From: Deltaproteobacteria bacterium
Lineage (GTDB): Bacteria > Desulfobacterota > Desulfuromonadia > Desulfuromonadales > JAAYDE01
Direction: 5' to 3'
DNA: 64,000 bases
NCBI GenBank assembly: GCA_016934985.1
Contig: JAFGRU010000019.1
Coordinates: 42,982 to 106,981, forward strand
Part shown: positions 50,740 to 60,830 of the stretch, in pieces
How positions within the stretch are numbered: position 1 is the first letter of the stretch
How the letters are laid out: every line of letters starts with the position of its first letter
Made by a program: the position numbers and the translations under genes
The notes under the pieces: generated by a model
Databases searched by the model: none
Told to the model about the DNA's origin: nothing
What the model saw: the letters and a program-made list of their open reading frames with translations, nothing else

Positions 50740-52175
50740 CGACGCTCCTTTTCCTCTTCCAGACCAGGTTTTATCTCCAACCCAAGGGCCGCGGGCGGCG
50801 AATCAAAACGGCTTTCATTCCCTACCAGGGCGATGGTCAGATCAGCCGGGTCGAGATGATCTTTGGCCGCCGCGAGCACGTCGGCGGCAGTTACCGCGGC
50901 AATGCGGTTACGGTAGGTCTCAAGATAATCCTCGGGATAGTCGTAAAAATCAAGTCTCATCTCCCTGGCCACCACGGCATGGGAATCGTCAAAGGCAAAA
51001 ACAAAGGAGTTGATCAGGCTCTCCTTGGCGGTACGGAGTTCCTCCTCCGAAACCTCTGCCGTCCGCATGCGGTTTATGTTTTCCCTGGCCAGCTTGACCA
51101 CTTCCACGGTCGATTCGCTCTTGGTCTCGGTACTGAGCAGAAAAAGCCCGGGCAGACGGCGGCCGATCTGAAAATAGGAATAAACCGAATAAGCCAGCCC
51201 GCGGTTGGAACGGATATCCCGCATGAGGCGCGAGTTGAACCCACCACCCCCGAGAATGAAATTCATGACCTGGACCGCCGCCAGGTCGGGTGCTGTCTTT
51301 TCGATACCTCGACACCCCATGAGAATTGTGGTCTGGGGCACTTCCTTTTGGGAAAGGAGAGTCACGGCCGCCGGTTCTGGAGGAAGTGGCGGAATGACGG
51401 TCTGGGCTATTTGCGCCCTGGACCAGTCGCCAAAGACTCCGCCCAACAGCTTTTTAAGTTCCTCAAGGCTCACATCACCTGAAACGGCAAGCCACAGATT
51501 ATTGGGAAGGAAATGACGCTGGTGAAAAGCCACCAGGTCATCGCGGGTCACGGCGGAAACCGAAGCGACGGTCGATTCACGGCCGAGAGGATGCCCCTGG
51601 TAAAGCCAGCGCCCCAGTGAACGATGGGCTATTGACTCGGGCAGATCATTGCGCCTTCTGATACTTTCGATCTCCTTGCTGCGGGCAAGTTCAAGACGGT
51701 CTTCGGCAAAGCGCGGTCTGCGCAATAGATCGTTGAGGATTGACAGGCCCTTTTCAAGGTCGGCACTTAGACAGGAGAGCCCGAGAGTCGTCGCATAGGT
51801 ATCCGTACTCACCCCCAGATCGGCTCCCATCATTTCTAAAGTATCATCCAGAGCATCCGGTGAATAACTGCCGGCCCCGCCGGACCTCATGACGGCAGCG
51901 AAAAGATCGACGAGTCCAACCTTGGCATCGGGTTCTGCCAGGGAACCGCCACCCACCATGGCGTTGACAGTGACGAGCGGCAGTTCACGGTCCTCCCTGA
52001 AAAAAACCCGGATGCCGTTGGTGGTTTCAAAATGCTCCGCCTTTGGAAAGCTGAATTGAAGGGGCTGAAAAACAAGGTCATCAGGATGACGGACACTGCC
52101 CTTCCCCGCCAGGCAGCCGCTTAAACAAAGGAGAGTCGCAACGGCCAGGCCAAGAAAAAAACGTCGCTGGATCAT
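50736..52175 (-). CDS. M16 peptidase-family protein, catalytically inactive subunit
   Basis: 479 residues. Lipobox LSGC at about C21 makes it a lipoprotein. Two M16 halves are visible, but the zinc motif HxxEH is absent: the corresponding position reads GLVDLFAAVMRSG, so it is not catalytic alone. The C-terminal half retains the R/Y substrate pocket (MRDIRSNRGLAYSVYSYF). Bacterial M16 enzymes often work as active plus inactive subunit pairs, as in mitochondrial processing peptidase. It overlaps the active M16 gene by 4 bases, matching this pattern. Confidence 0.9.
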   Translation of the reverse strand: MIQRRFFLGLAVATLLCLSGCLAGKGSVRHPDDLVFQPLQFSFPKAEHFETTNGIRVFFREDRELPLVTVNAMVGGGSLAEPDAKVGLVDLFAAVMRSGGAGSYSPDALDDTLEMMGADLGVSTDTYATTLGLSCLSADLEKGLSILNDLLRRPRFAEDRLELARSKEIESIRRRNDLPESIAHRSLGRWLYQGHPLGRESTVASVSAVTRDDLVAFHQRHFLPNNLWLAVSGDVSLEELKKLLGGVFGDWSRAQIAQTVIPPLPPEPAAVTLLSQKEVPQTTILMGCRGIEKTAPDLAAVQVMNFILGGGGFNSRLMRDIRSNRGLAYSVYSYFQIGRRLPGLFLLSTETKSESTVEVVKLARENINRMRTAEVSEEELRTAKESLINSFVFAFDDSHAVVAREMRLDFYDYPEDYLETYRNRIAAVTAADVLAAAKDHLDPADLTIALVGNESRFDSPPAALGLEIKPGLEEEKERR

Positions 52176-53665
52176 GGGTGCTCCTTGCCGACAACGGCCA
52201 CGGTACGGTTTTCAGGGATAAGATAGGTTGCAGCAATGGTTTTCACATCTGTCCCACTGATCTTCATAATCTCCCGGTCATAATTGGTGGCATAACGCCA
52301 GTCACCAGCCACGCTCTGAAAATAAGCAAGCATGCGCGCCAGGCCCCTGTTGTTTTTCATCTGGCGGAGGCGGTCGATGCGCAGACGGTTGCGGACTTTT
52401 TCCATCTCTGCAGGCGCCACCTCCTCTTTCGCCAGACGTTCGAGTTCGGCATAGATGGCGCTTTCAACTTCCTTTGCCGTATGGGGATGGCGGGGCATGG
52501 CGGACACCACGAAAAGGTTGGCATAACGGGCCCCGGGAAGACCATAGGTCGAAACCGAGGTGGCCAGTTTTTTCTCCACCACCAGGGAGCGGTAAAGGCG
52601 CGAGGTTCGCCCACCCGACAGGATAAGATCGATGAGATCGAAGGCATAGTCCTCAGGCGCCGGCAGGGTCGGCTTGTGATAAGCGATCATAAGTTGCGGC
52701 TCGGCGTCAAAATTGATCATGACCTGCTTTTCCCCGCGCTGGCGCGGTTCGATATCAGTAACCATCGGCACCGGAGTGCCGGGCGCGATATCCCCGAAAT
52801 ACCGCTTCACCGTTGCAAAAGCCTGCTCCGCGTCGAGATCACCCACCAGGCTTATAACCGTATTGACGGGCGCATAGTACATTTCGTGAAAGCGGCGGGT
52901 TTCCTCGAGGGTCAGGTTGGCGATATCCGAATTCCAGCCGATGATGGGATTCCGATAAGGATGTACCGTGAAGGCGGTAGCCATCAGGTTCTCCATGAGA
53001 AGCCCCTGGGGATTGCTCTCATAGGTGCGGCGTCGCTCTTCCATGATAACCTCACGCTCCGTATAGAACTCCCTCAGGACCGCGTTTTTCATACGGTCAG
53101 ATTCCAAAAAAGCCCAAAGTTCCAGCTTGTTGGAAGGAAGAGATACGACATAACTGGTCATGTCGCGGCTGGTAAAGGCATTGAAACCGACGCCGCCGTT
53201 CTCGGCGTAGATACGGGCCGCTTCATCCTTGACCACATATTTCTTATGTTCCTCCTGGAGGCTCTTCAATTTTTCCGTCAATAGAGCCTTCTCACCAGGG
53301 TCGGCCAGAGGGTCGCTTTTCAGCGCATCGAGCCTTGAACCTGTTTCTTCAATCCTGTCAAGGAGGGCTTTTTCAGCCTTGTAGTCGGAGGTGCCGACGG
53401 TTTTGGTGCCTTTGAACAGCATATGCTCCAAAAGGTGAGCCACTCCCCGGCAACGATTGGTTTCGTTGACCGCACCCACACCGATGCTGAGTTGGGCGGA
53501 AAAGGTCGGCGAGTCATGGCGTTCCACGACCAGCACTTTAAGACCGTTGTCGAGCTTGAACTCGCGGACCTTCTCTGCCAGCGTCTGCGCATGCAGGGAT
53601 TGGCCGGCGGTCAGAAAGACCAGCTGAATTATGAACAGTATGAAAAGTTGTTTATGAATTTTCAC
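52172..53665 (-). CDS. M16 zinc peptidase, catalytic subunit
   Basis: 497 residues from a GTG at 53665 (GGGGG upstream) so that the signal sequence (FILFIIQLVFLTAGQSLHA) is N-terminal; the frame runs to 53779. The inverted zinc motif is HLLEHMLF (H77, E80, H81), and a downstream Glu completes it (EREVIMEERR). It is a periplasmic metallopeptidase of the pitrilysin/insulinase clan and likely forms a heterodimer with the inactive partner next door. Together with the YkgJ gene they form one overlapping unit. Confidence 0.9.
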   Translation of the reverse strand: MKIHKQLFILFIIQLVFLTAGQSLHAQTLAEKVREFKLDNGLKVLVVERHDSPTFSAQLSIGVGAVNETNRCRGVAHLLEHMLFKGTKTVGTSDYKAEKALLDRIEETGSRLDALKSDPLADPGEKALLTEKLKSLQEEHKKYVVKDEAARIYAENGGVGFNAFTSRDMTSYVVSLPSNKLELWAFLESDRMKNAVLREFYTEREVIMEERRRTYESNPQGLLMENLMATAFTVHPYRNPIIGWNSDIANLTLEETRRFHEMYYAPVNTVISLVGDLDAEQAFATVKRYFGDIAPGTPVPMVTDIEPRQRGEKQVMINFDAEPQLMIAYHKPTLPAPEDYAFDLIDLILSGGRTSRLYRSLVVEKKLATSVSTYGLPGARYANLFVVSAMPRHPHTAKEVESAIYAELERLAKEEVAPAEMEKVRNRLRIDRLRQMKNNRGLARMLAYFQSVAGDWRYATNYDREIMKISGTDVKTIAATYLIPENRTVAVVGKEHP

Positions 53666-53922
53666 GGTGACCCCCGTGGTGAAAAAAGGACCCGGATGGA
53701 CAGCAGGTCCGGTATGTATGAATATTTTATTGCGGCTTGTTGTCCGTGCAAATCCGCAGCCACCCCGGCAGGCCTTCATGCAGCCTTTGCCGGAAGTGAG
53801 GTGAGATTATTCTCAGCAAGCCTGAATATTACCTTATTGTTAACCTTAGCACCCACCTTCCACACAAATCAACGGCCTAAGTGGTCAGCCGCTCCACAGT
53901 AAAAAGCAGGGTGCGGGAAAAA

Positions 53923-56244
53923 TCAGATGGGCTGTCTGAGGGCGTGGTTGAGAACATTCCAGATATCCCTGGCGAGAACGAATTTCATCTCTTTCAGAAG
54001 CGCAGGCTCGAGATCTCGCAGGTTCGCCTGATTGTCCGCCGGCAGAATGACGGTTTTCACTCCGGCACGATGAGCTCCCAGGACCTTCTCCTTGATCCCT
54101 CCCACGGGAAGGATTTTCCCGGAAAGTGAAAACTCCCCTGTCATGGCTACGTCCCGGCGAATCGCCCTGCCCGTCAAAAGGGAGATAAGAGCCGTAACGA
54201 TGGGAACCCCGGCCGAGGGGCCATCTTTGGGAACCGCCCCGGAAGGGACGTGAAGGTGGATGTCGTTTTTATTGAAAAAGTCCTGATCAACCTTAAGCTC
54301 CGCGGCATGGGCACGGATAAAGGAGAGGGCCGCCCGGGCCGACTCCTGGAGGACGTTGCCGAGGTTGCCGGTCAGAATCAGTTCATGCTTGCCTTCCATC
54401 AGGCTGGTTTCGATAAAAAGAAGTTCTCCGCCGAATTCGGTCCAGGCGAGACCCGTGGCGACCCCCACCTGGTCTTCCCGGCCGGCAAGCTCGGGAAAGA
54501 ATTTGCGGGGGCCGAGATATTCCTCGACCAGTTCGCTGTTGATCAGCTCGCGGCCCCGTCCGCCCCTGGCTATCTCCTTGGCGATCTTTCGAAATACCGA
54601 AGCGATACTGCGTTCGAGACCGCGCACCCCGGCCTCGCGGGTATAGTCGCTTAAAATCTTCTCAATAGCTCCTTTTTCAAAGCCTATGGCATAGTCCCCA
54701 AGTCCGTTTTCCTCCTGCTGCTTGGGAATCAGGTGACGCGAGGCAATCTCGCACTTTTCCTCATCGCTGTAGCCGGCCAGCTGGATAATCTCCATGCGGT
54801 CCTTAAGAGCCGCGGGAATAGGCTGCACCGTGTTGGCCGTGGTAATGAACATGATCCGGGACAGATCGAACGGAACGTTGAGAAAATGGTCGGTAAAGGT
54901 GCTGTTCTGTTCCGGGTCGAGGACCTCAAGCAAAGCGGAAGACGGATCACCGCGGAAATCCTGGCCGATTTTATCCACTTCGTCGAGCATGAAAACCGGA
55001 TTTTTCACTCCCACCCGGAAGAGTTCCTGAATGACACGTCCCGGCAAGGCGCCGATATAGGTGCGCCGATGACCGCGAATCTCGGCTTCATCTTTGACCC
55101 CACCCAGGGAAACGCGGATGAAATGACGCCCCAGAGAACGGGCTATGGACTTTCCCAGAGAGGTTTTCCCCACTCCCGGCGGCCCGACAAAACAGAGGAC
55201 CGAGCCCGAGGCTGACGGTTTCAGGGACCGCACCGCAAGAAACTCGAGAATTCTCTCCTTGATCTCCTTAAGATTATAATGATCCTCATCCAGAACCTGC
55301 TCGGCCCGGACAATGCTGAAATCATCTTCCGTTTCCTCGGTCCAGGGCAGATTGCAGAGATAATCAAGATAATTATAGGCCACCTGATATTCGGGCGAAG
55401 CGGGATGGAGGCGCTCCAGGCGCGCAAACTCCTTTTCAGCGACATCCCTGGTCGAATCCGGCATGGGCGTCTTCACAAGGCGCCCCTTCAGCTGTTCGAG
55501 CTCGGGCTGTTTTTCAGCCTGATCCCTGAGCTCATTCTGGAATTCTTTCATCTTGTCCTTGAACTCGCGCTCGCGGACATCTTCCTTCTCCGCATCACTC
55601 ACGGAATGGGCGACGATATTCTGAAATTGGAGTTTTTTGATGCGCACCGCCAGGATTGAATGAACCGCCCGCAAACGCTCCAGGGGATCAAGCATTTCCA
55701 GAAACTGCTGCTTTTCAATGATTTCGAAATCGAGAGCCGAAGCTATGACGTCGGCGAGATGGCCAAGGTCGGCACTTTTAAAGAGCTGCATGGTGTCGGT
55801 AAGAAAGCTTTTGCCATGCAGCATGAGAATATTGAGCATGGCATTGACGCTTTTTACCAGGGCTTCCGTCACCGGCCCGAGGGGAAGATTCTCAGAAATC
55901 GGAAGGATGCGGGAGATCATATAGGGCTTGACCTGAACCGGGCTTTCCAAACGTACCCGCTGGATGCCCTCGAAAATGATCTTGCAATCGCCGCCGGTCA
56001 TCTGAAAAATCTGCTTGATGCGGCCGGCCGTGCAGATTTTGTTGAGGCGCTCGAAATCATTGCGGCTGCCGGGTGAAAAATAGCTGCTCAAGACAATATA
56101 GGACTCGTTGCGGATGGCCTCCCCGATAACCGGCATCAGGTTCGAGGGAACCTGCAGCGGCACCACCTCATGGGGAAACAGAACCTGATCCCGGAGAGGG
56201 TAAACGGGAAGAATTTTTGGCAACGTAGGTTTCTGGTCAGGCAT
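53923..56244 (-). CDS. lon: ATP-dependent Lon protease
   Basis: 773 residues, usual length. LonN domain at about 10-205, coiled-coil to about 320, AAA+ with Walker A GPPGVGKTS, Walker B FMLDEVDKIG and R-finger-like segment, and protease domain with S677 in KDGPSAGVP and the K of GIKEKVLGAHRAG. It degrades misfolded and regulatory proteins. The gene is single, between the M16 gene and the pfkA upstream gap. A CIRCE or clear heat-shock promoter was not seen. Confidence 0.96.
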   Translation of the reverse strand: MPDQKPTLPKILPVYPLRDQVLFPHEVVPLQVPSNLMPVIGEAIRNESYIVLSSYFSPGSRNDFERLNKICTAGRIKQIFQMTGGDCKIIFEGIQRVRLESPVQVKPYMISRILPISENLPLGPVTEALVKSVNAMLNILMLHGKSFLTDTMQLFKSADLGHLADVIASALDFEIIEKQQFLEMLDPLERLRAVHSILAVRIKKLQFQNIVAHSVSDAEKEDVREREFKDKMKEFQNELRDQAEKQPELEQLKGRLVKTPMPDSTRDVAEKEFARLERLHPASPEYQVAYNYLDYLCNLPWTEETEDDFSIVRAEQVLDEDHYNLKEIKERILEFLAVRSLKPSASGSVLCFVGPPGVGKTSLGKSIARSLGRHFIRVSLGGVKDEAEIRGHRRTYIGALPGRVIQELFRVGVKNPVFMLDEVDKIGQDFRGDPSSALLEVLDPEQNSTFTDHFLNVPFDLSRIMFITTANTVQPIPAALKDRMEIIQLAGYSDEEKCEIASRHLIPKQQEENGLGDYAIGFEKGAIEKILSDYTREAGVRGLERSIASVFRKIAKEIARGGRGRELINSELVEEYLGPRKFFPELAGREDQVGVATGLAWTEFGGELLFIETSLMEGKHELILTGNLGNVLQESARAALSFIRAHAAELKVDQDFFNKNDIHLHVPSGAVPKDGPSAGVPIVTALISLLTGRAIRRDVAMTGEFSLSGKILPVGGIKEKVLGAHRAGVKTVILPADNQANLRDLEPALLKEMKFVLARDIWNVLNHALRQPI

Positions 56245-56829
56245 ATGTTTTCCAATCGTTGTACAACATCAAAACCGGCCTTTCAACCCCCCTGAATTAT
56301 TACAAAAAAAGTCCTTTTAGTATAACAAACCAGGGTTTGAAAAGTTAATGGTTTTTTTGGGTTATCATTAAAGGCCCGGTCGCCATTAGCAACCTTGCGG
56401 GTTTAATCACCAGGCCCTGCCAAAAGCGACAGCAGCAGAAATTCCTGCACAAATAAAAATTACCTGCTAAAGTTTAATTGTTTTAACCCGCCTTATTCAT
56501 GATGCATTGTCACAAAACCGTTAATTGTGCATCGGATCAAGCCAAGAACGGAGCGCGCAATTGACGGTTGCAGCAAAGGTGTTCATTAATATTCCGGGTT
56601 AATGAAAGGCTGTTCGGGATAGCGATTATCGGGAAAACGCGAATATCACAATCGAAATACGCCAGGACCCACCCAAAAAGGACCATTTCGGTTAATGAAA
56701 AAACCGTTTCGTTAATGAATTCCGCAGGGGCCCTCCCCTAAACCACGTTCTTTGCGGGTCTGATTTCAGCTTATCGCCGGCTCCAAGCGGAATTTAGCAT
56801 TTTTTATTCCAAATTATCGAGGAGAGTAA
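56245..56829. promoter_or_regulatory. Upstream region of pfkA with TTAATGAA sites
   Basis: 585 bases, no gene. TTCATTAA (56582-56589) and TTAATGAA (56599-56606) form a palindrome with 9-base spacer. Two further TTAATGAA copies lie at 56692-56699 and 56712-56719, 20 bases apart. ATCAAGCCAAGAACGG (56536-56551) also recurs at 38565-38580. An unknown regulator binding site cluster is plausible. Confidence 0.4.
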
Positions 56830-57792
56830 ATGAAAAGAATAGCTGTTTTGACCAGCGGCGGGGATTCATCGGGAATGAATGCCTGCGTCAGGGCCGTGGT
56901 ACGTAAGGCTTTGTCTGAAAACATGGAAGTTGTCGGCATCCAGAAAGGCTACCAGGGCCTCATTGACCGCCAATACATGATCATGGACACCCGCGCGGTT
57001 AGCGGGGTGCTCCAAAAAGGCGGCACCATCCTCCACAGTGCCCGCTGTCAGGCCATGATGGGCGAGCCAGGGCAGAAACTGGCCGTGGAAAATCTTCAGG
57101 GTCTGGGCGTCGACGGGGTTATCGTCATCGGCGGCGAAGGCTCCCTGAAAGGCGCTCTGACCCTCTGGAAGCGGGGTATCCCGACTATCGGCATCCCGGC
57201 TTCCATCGACAACGACATCGCCTACACCAACATGTCCCTGGGGGTTGACACCGCCCTCAACAATATTATCTACGCCGTCGACTGCCTCAAAGACACGGCT
57301 TCCTCCCACAGCCGCGCCATGGTGGTGGAAACCATGGGCCGGAGCTGCGGCTACCTGGCCGTCGTCTCGGCCATCGCCTGCGGAGCCGAGTTCGCCATCG
57401 TCCCGGAAGCCCCCTTCGATATCGACGCCATTTGCGAAAACCTGCGCTCCCGCTTCCGCGAAGGCCGCGACAACTCCCTGATCATGGTCGCCGAAGGGGC
57501 CGCCAAAGCCCAGGATGTCGCCGACATGATCAAAGACCGCATCGGCTTCGAAACCCGCCTCATGGTTCTTGGCCACTACCAGCGCGGCGGCTCCCCCTCG
57601 GTATTCGACCGCATGCTCGGAGCCCGTTTCGGGGTCACGGCTGTCGACGCCCTGCTCCAGAACAAACCCGGCAACATGGTGGGCCTTCTGACCGGCGGCA
57701 TCAACCTGAACAGCCTTGAAGATGTCTTTAAAGCCGGCTGCCGCCCCATCGACGATGCCGTCCTCAAGCTCGCCAAAACACTCGGTGTCTGA
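56830..57792 (+). CDS. pfkA: 6-phosphofructokinase
   Basis: 320 residues, the length of bacterial ATP-PFK. Key motifs: GGDSSGMNA at the phosphate loop, GGEGS at 101-105 (Gly104 favours ATP over pyrophosphate; the metal-binding Asp103 of E. coli is Glu here), PASIDND with catalytic D127, and MGRSCGYLA. The chain ends in the fructose-6-phosphate region GHYQRGGSPSVFDR. It phosphorylates fructose-6-phosphate in glycolysis. GAGGAG lies about 6 bases before the ATG. A terminator shared with the convergent DUF1275 gene follows. Confidence 0.93.
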   Translation: MKRIAVLTSGGDSSGMNACVRAVVRKALSENMEVVGIQKGYQGLIDRQYMIMDTRAVSGVLQKGGTILHSARCQAMMGEPGQKLAVENLQGLGVDGVIVIGGEGSLKGALTLWKRGIPTIGIPASIDNDIAYTNMSLGVDTALNNIIYAVDCLKDTASSHSRAMVVETMGRSCGYLAVVSAIACGAEFAIVPEAPFDIDAICENLRSRFREGRDNSLIMVAEGAAKAQDVADMIKDRIGFETRLMVLGHYQRGGSPSVFDRMLGARFGVTAVDALLQNKPGNMVGLLTGGINLNSLEDVFKAGCRPIDDAVLKLAKTLGV

Positions 57793-57828
57793 ACAAACAA
57801 GGGCGCTTTTCCTGGAACCCCCCATATC

Positions 57829-57860
57829 AAAAAGCCGGCCCCTTTCGGGGCCGGCTTTTC
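57829..57860. terminator. Bidirectional terminator between pfkA and DUF1275 gene
   Basis: AAAAGCCGGCCCC and GGGGCCGGCTTTT form a 13-base perfect stem with loop TTTC, flanked by A-run and T-run. Confidence 0.9.
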
Positions 57861-57888
57861 TCTTTGATCCTTTGAATAAAGCTGCCCT

Positions 57889-58650
57889 TCAAGCGCAAAA
57901 CCAATGGCCCAGGGCCGCATTGATTACGACAATGAAGACGGCCAGGGCCGGAAAACCGGATTCGAATATAAGCGATCCGTTGCCGATCATGACACTCCCG
58001 ATAAAAGCGCCCAGGCCGTAACAGAAGATGACGGAAAAAAGCGACATCATGTGAGAGGTCGAATAGCGCTCGAAACCACCCGGAAGCACCTCTTTAGGCT
58101 CGCCTATATGAACTTTTCCAAAAGGCTTTTTCCACAAGCGCAGATGGACTACCGTCGCCATGAGAGTGGTCAGGGTGCCGGTAATGTAGGTCGTGGTAAT
58201 GCCCGGCACGCCAAGACAACGTGCGGCCGCGCTCTGAATTCCCATGGCCATGGCAGAAACCGTTATCATACCGTAGCGCAGGCCCCCGCTCCGTTCCCCT
58301 CCGCTCAGATGCCAGAGCAGAACGAAAAAAACCAGCAGGACGACCTCAAGAACCAGAGCCCAGGTGACGGTCACAGGCCAATCCTTATTTTTCGGTCTGC
58401 AGTCGACAATCACCGTCCCGGCCGCCACCCCCAGGGCGAACCCGGCCAGGGCGACAACCCCCCTCAGCGCCGCCAGATACTCACCCTGCCCTACGGACAA
58501 CCCGAAAAGAACGGTATTGCCGGTCATCATGGCGGTAAAGACCTCGCCGAGGCCGAGATAACTGATCGAGTCCATGCCTCCGGCCGCGAGGGTTAATATG
58601 AGCAGCATGGATTGGCGATTGAGAAGGATTTTATTGGGAACAAGCTGCAA
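57889..58650 (-). CDS. DUF1275 (YoaK-type) membrane protein
   Basis: 253 residues with five to six hydrophobic segments. The N-terminus carries LLILTLAAGGMDSISYLGLGEVFTAMMTGNTV, the DUF1275 signature. A basic loop (DCRPKNKDWP) and SAMAMGIQSAAAR, also conserved, follow. The function of the family is unknown. It is convergent with pfkA and has no gene neighbour in the same direction, so no physiological clue is available. Confidence 0.8.
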   Translation of the reverse strand: MQLVPNKILLNRQSMLLILTLAAGGMDSISYLGLGEVFTAMMTGNTVLFGLSVGQGEYLAALRGVVALAGFALGVAAGTVIVDCRPKNKDWPVTVTWALVLEVVLLVFFVLLWHLSGGERSGGLRYGMITVSAMAMGIQSAAARCLGVPGITTTYITGTLTTLMATVVHLRLWKKPFGKVHIGEPKEVLPGGFERYSTSHMMSLFSVIFCYGLGAFIGSVMIGNGSLIFESGFPALAVFIVVINAALGHWFCA

Positions 58651-59080
58651 AGATGATTCTCCCCGGGATTGCCGGTTGAAGGGCTTGCACTATGTGGTTA
58701 AAAACAGGAATACTAAGGAGAATAATGGACATTTGGCCGGTGTCAACTTGGAAAAGATGAGAATCCTTTCCCCGCCCGCCGGGTTGAAGCATCAGCGGGG
58801 CGCAACATACGTTTCATGGCAAGGGAAAAAATAAAAAAGGGCGAAAAAACAGTCCATCAGCAGCGATCTTCTCACCTGATTATTTTAATTTCCCCTCGAC
58901 TGTAAATCGCTCCAATCCAGCCGGCCTGAACCTGGGTCCTGTTTCTCATGTTCTTCATTCAGACCTCAAAATTAATAATCACAACACGGCCGGAGAACCA
59001 TAAGGTGCTGGACCTTTTGGAAAACCATGCAAAAATGATTCATAGACGCTGTTATTTCCGCTCAAAGGGGGGAACGTCCC
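58651..59080. other. Intergenic stretch, no supported gene
   Basis: 430 bases between the divergent DUF1275 and TPR genes. Promoters for both should lie here; I see no clear operator, repeat or terminator. Confidence 0.3.
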
Positions 59081-60226
59081 ATGGCTTCACAACCCGCTAA
59101 TTTTTATGAATTAATGACTTTTTTGTCGAGTAATTGGCCGGTTTTTCTCTTTTTCTTTTCGATATTCGCTGTTCTGGTAGGCTGGTTTGTCTATAGCGTC
59201 CACCCCCTTCAGCCTCTGGAAGAAATAGCCCACAAACAAAGACAATATAAGGCCGAAGATGAAAGTCATCTATTCAAAAAGAGAATGGTAAATCGCCATC
59301 TCGAATTGGGAAACACGTTCCTCAGTACCAACCAGCTTGAAGCTGCCAAAATTGAATTTCACAAAGCCCTCGAGATGGACCCAACAAAAGTCCAGGCCCA
59401 GATGGGCGTATTCAAGTCGGAAGTCTTTGAGCCGATTACTCCTCAACGTATTTATGATCCTGAAGTAATGAAAAAGAAACTGATGCTGATCTTGAAAGAG
59501 AATCCGAGCGATCCCCATGCCCTCAGTTTCATGGGAAACGTCTATCTGTATGTGGATCGTAAAAAGGCTGAAGAGTTTTTCAAACGTGCAACCGCCCAGG
59601 ACTCTTCACTTGCGGCCGGTTATTACGGTCTTGGCCTGATCCACGACATTGAAAACAGGCTCGATGAGGCGCTGGAAATGTACGAAAAAGCCTTGAGCCT
59701 GTCGGAGTGGAACCAACATTATTTAAATAATGTTGCCTATAAATATCTCCAAAAAAAGCAGTATAAACAGGCTATCGAAAAATATTATTTACTTTTGAGT
59801 CTGGATCAACGCTATCTGTTAGCCTACTACACAATAGCCAACGCTTATCGGCTTTCAAATGACTTTTATTCAGCACAATGGTATCAAAAACGATTACTTG
59901 CGCTCATGGATGATGAGGAAATAACTGCCCTGGACAGGAACAAAGGTGTGTGGTTTTTCCATGTGGAATCGGATAATTTAGTCCAATTTTTTGATTTTCC
60001 CAAAAAACGCTGTTACGCCTATTATAATATCGCCTTGACAAGTTTTCTTCTGGGACTGGAGGAAGAATCCAGAGCTTTTTTAGAAAAAGCCAGAGACCTG
60101 GGAACGCCCGAGGAGCCCAACGTTAAAGAATTGGTGAATTTTGATATCAGTGCCCTGGAAAAGGAACAGCCCGACACGACCGAACAGCTTAACGGTTTCA
60201 AACAGATTTTTCTGTTACCATCGTAA
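59081..60226 (+). CDS. Membrane-anchored TPR protein
   Basis: 381 residues. One hydrophobic helix (residues about 20-40, VFLFFFSIFAVLVGWFVYSV) near the N-terminus, then TPR-like repeats from residue 65 (RHLELGNTFLSTNQLEAAKIEFHKALEMDPTK and later EMYEKALSLSEW). Its C-terminal part repeats less clearly. It probably acts as a scaffold at the inner face of the membrane or the periplasm. GGGGGGAAC precedes the ATG. A weak hairpin CCGGGAGCCCGG with CTCTTTCTTT follows the stop. Confidence 0.75.
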   Translation: MASQPANFYELMTFLSSNWPVFLFFFSIFAVLVGWFVYSVHPLQPLEEIAHKQRQYKAEDESHLFKKRMVNRHLELGNTFLSTNQLEAAKIEFHKALEMDPTKVQAQMGVFKSEVFEPITPQRIYDPEVMKKKLMLILKENPSDPHALSFMGNVYLYVDRKKAEEFFKRATAQDSSLAAGYYGLGLIHDIENRLDEALEMYEKALSLSEWNQHYLNNVAYKYLQKKQYKQAIEKYYLLLSLDQRYLLAYYTIANAYRLSNDFYSAQWYQKRLLALMDDEEITALDRNKGVWFFHVESDNLVQFFDFPKKRCYAYYNIALTSFLLGLEEESRAFLEKARDLGTPEEPNVKELVNFDISALEKEQPDTTEQLNGFKQIFLLPS

Positions 60227-60355
60227 GTCCGGGAGCCCGGCTCTTTCTTTGGGGTAACCGAAAGGTTCAATATCGCGGCAGTGTTGCTCGAGTGGGTGGG
60301 AGATGGCGGGACCGGTAAATCGCGCTACCTGGCCCCACCACGGTTGGAAAGTTGG

Positions 60356-60622
60356 TCAGTCCCTGTCGGCAGCGGTATACGTATTCATCCGCCAGTCACC
60401 ATAATAGCCGTCCCCGATCTTGAGCGGAGCACTCTGCCGGGTGATGCCGTCAAGATTTTCGTACCAGTTGCGGATGGCCACAGCTCTGCCCTTGTCGGTT
60501 CTGATAAAAATCGGTTCATGGGTTAAGGTCGCGCCTTTTTCGGCAATTTTCATCGCCTCGCCCGGATCGTTTCCTTCGACACATTGGGGTTCACCGGTGC
60601 CGTAATCAATGTAAAATTTCAT
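60356..60622 (-). CDS. Small hypothetical protein
   Basis: 88 residues. Sequence opens MKFYIDYGTGEPQCVEGNDPG and has a beta-rich middle (LTHEPIFIRTDKGRAVAIRNWYENL) and Gly/Tyr-rich end. No signal peptide, no repeats, family not recognised. AGGAGG lies directly before the ATG (60622), supporting translation. It may be a small cytoplasmic regulator; nothing in neighbouring genes supports more. Confidence 0.6.
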   Translation of the reverse strand: MKFYIDYGTGEPQCVEGNDPGEAMKIAEKGATLTHEPIFIRTDKGRAVAIRNWYENLDGITRQSAPLKIGDGYYGDWRMNTYTAADRD

Positions 60623-60830
60623 TTCATCCTCCTGAATTTGATTTGGTGCTTTTCTGCAAGCTGGTCCAAGGTTAACATACCCGACGGTGATGGTGAAAAT
60701 AAAAAAAGGGGCAGATTTATTTCCTGCTCCCTTTTTATTCCCTGAAGTCCTGAAAAGATCAAACCGTGATTCGCCCCGTTTTCTCTCTTCCGGGTATTAT
60801 GCCTGCCTGAACCCGCCACTGCGAAAATGC

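Noticed and set aside
56866..57825. 319-codon frame opposite pfkA
   Set aside because: Complete overlap with a strongly recognised gene and no family match; a shadow frame.
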